Shown piece after piece: positions 6,144-6,663 of a stretch of 6,663 bases of DNA (positions within the stretch are counted from its first letter, which is position 1; each line of letters starts with the position of its first letter). Below the pieces are notes generated by a model, which was not told where the DNA came from, ran no database searches, and saw nothing but the letters and a program-made list of their open reading frames with translations. The stretch is taken from assembly GCA_022428035.1 (NCBI GenBank), contig JAKMDG010000562.1, positions 1 through 6,663 on the forward strand, written 5' to 3'. This DNA is from Longimicrobiales bacterium. Its GTDB lineage: Bacteria; Gemmatimonadota; Gemmatimonadetes; Longimicrobiales; Gaopeijiaceae. Made by a program: the position numbers and the translations under genes.

Positions 6144-6663
6144 CTACTTCTTCGCGGGCTTCTTCTTCGCGGCGGGCTTCTTCTTCGAGGCGGACTTCTT
6201 CTTCGCGGCAGGCTTCTTCCCGACTGCTGCTTTCTTTGCCGGAGCCACCGTCCTGCCAGGACGGCCACCCTCCCCGTTTGCGAGCGCGACGTCGATGACG
6301 TCATCGAGCGTCTCAGCCAGATGGAACACGATCCGCTCCCGTACATCGGCCGGGATGTCCTCAAGGTCCGCTTCGTTGTCGATCGGGACGATGATTTCGC
6401 GGATGCCGGCACGGACCGCACCGAGCACCTTCTCCTTCACTCCACCGATCGGCAGGACGCGGCCTGTGAGCGTCAGTTCACCGGTCATCGACACGTCACG
6501 ACGGACTTTCCGTCCCGACACCGCCGACACGAGTGCCGTAGCCATCGTGATGCCCGCAGAAGGGCCATCCTTCGGGATCGCACCCGCAGGGACATGGATA
6601 TGGATTTCACGCCCCTGAAGTCCCTCCTCCGGGATACCCAGCCGCTTGGAGTTCGCCTTGGCG
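6144..6663 (-). CDS. lon: ATP-dependent Lon protease, C-terminal proteolytic domain (partial), with lysine-rich tail
   Basis: The frame enters from the right edge and ends at TAG 6146-6144, giving the last 172 residues. It contains the Lon (S16) Ser-Lys dyad. The catalytic Ser is in P-K-D-G-P-S-A-G (codon 6560-6558) and the Lys in I-G-G-V-K-E-K (codon 6437-6435). Other Lon hallmarks are H-I-H-V-P-A-G-A near the edge and T-G-E-L-T-L-T-G-R-V-L-P. Lon is a cytoplasmic AAA+ protease for misfolded and regulatory proteins; the N-terminal and ATPase domains lie beyond the window. The normal domain ends near A-L-A-N-G. After it comes an extra tail of about 40 residues, Lys/Ala/Pro-rich, ending in three six-residue repeats. 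A start at the internal ATG 6545 would be wrong because the frame and family match continue upstream. Confidence 0.93.
   Translation of the reverse strand, partial: AKANSKRLGIPEEGLQGREIHIHVPAGAIPKDGPSAGITMATALVSAVSGRKVRRDVSMTGELTLTGRVLPIGGVKEKVLGAVRAGIREIIVPIDNEADLEDIPADVRERIVFHLAETLDDVIDVALANGEGGRPGRTVAPAKKAAVGKKPAAKKKSASKKKPAAKKKPAKK
6156..6209 (-). repeat. Three 18-base tandem repeats encoding the A-A-K-K-K-P units of the Lon tail
   Basis: Three consecutive 18-base units (6192-6209, 6174-6191, 6156-6173, in reading order) encode A-A-K-K-K-S, A-S-K-K-K-P and A-A-K-K-K-P, followed by A-K-K and the stop. They differ by a few bases. The number of units may vary between strains. Confidence 0.8.

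Noticed and set aside
1..6663. tRNA-Sec (selC), selA, selB, CRISPR arrays or insertion sequences.
   Set aside because: None was seen. Intergenic gaps are too short for most, and no inverted terminal repeats, repeat-spacer pattern or tRNA cloverleaf was found by eye.

Overview
This GC-rich window (roughly 60% GC by eye) is an ordinary-looking bacterial chromosome segment. It holds two selenocysteine-encoding genes that standard gene calling would break. The organism is a bacterium with a selenocysteine pathway and a YpdA-type (bacillithiol-linked) thiol reductase. Gene content and the twin-arginine and lipoprotein signals would fit a Gemmatimonadota- or Acidobacteriota-like lineage, but that placement is a low-certainty inference.

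Layout from left to right. Positions 1-178 (-) hold the N-terminus of a twin-arginine-exported protein, possibly an amidohydrolase, that runs off the left edge. Positions 227-484 (-) encode a small charged helical protein of unknown function. Positions 547-1548 (+) encode a YpdA-family flavin oxidoreductase, overlapped by 4 bases with a DUF427 protein (1545-2108). Positions 2217-2864 (+) encode a lipoprotein of the peroxiredoxin-like AhpC/TSA family whose active site is U-P-Y-C; the U is an in-frame TGA at 2496-2498, followed by a perfect 7-bp hairpin with a GGT loop. Convergent to it is a minus-strand pair: a SirB1-like transglutaminase-fold/TPR protein (4010-4897) and YgfZ (2886-4013), overlapping by 4 bases. 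Divergent from these is selD (5001-6062, +), selenophosphate synthetase, whose catalytic residue is also a TGA (5067-5069) with a SECIS-like hairpin just downstream. A strong hairpin (6065-6097) separates selD from the C-terminal part of a Lon protease (6144-6663, -), which ends in a repetitive lysine-rich tail.

The main point is the selenium system. SelD makes the selenophosphate needed to build Sec-tRNA, SelD itself needs Sec, and one likely consumer (the Sec peroxiredoxin-like lipoprotein) lies about 2 kb away. YpdA (low-molecular-weight thiol redox) and YgfZ (Fe-S protein maintenance) give the neighbourhood a redox-defence flavour, although they are not in one operon. No selA, selB or selC was seen in the window. 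Apart from these genes the intergenic gaps are short (at most about 110 bases), and no mobile element, CRISPR array or RNA gene was found.
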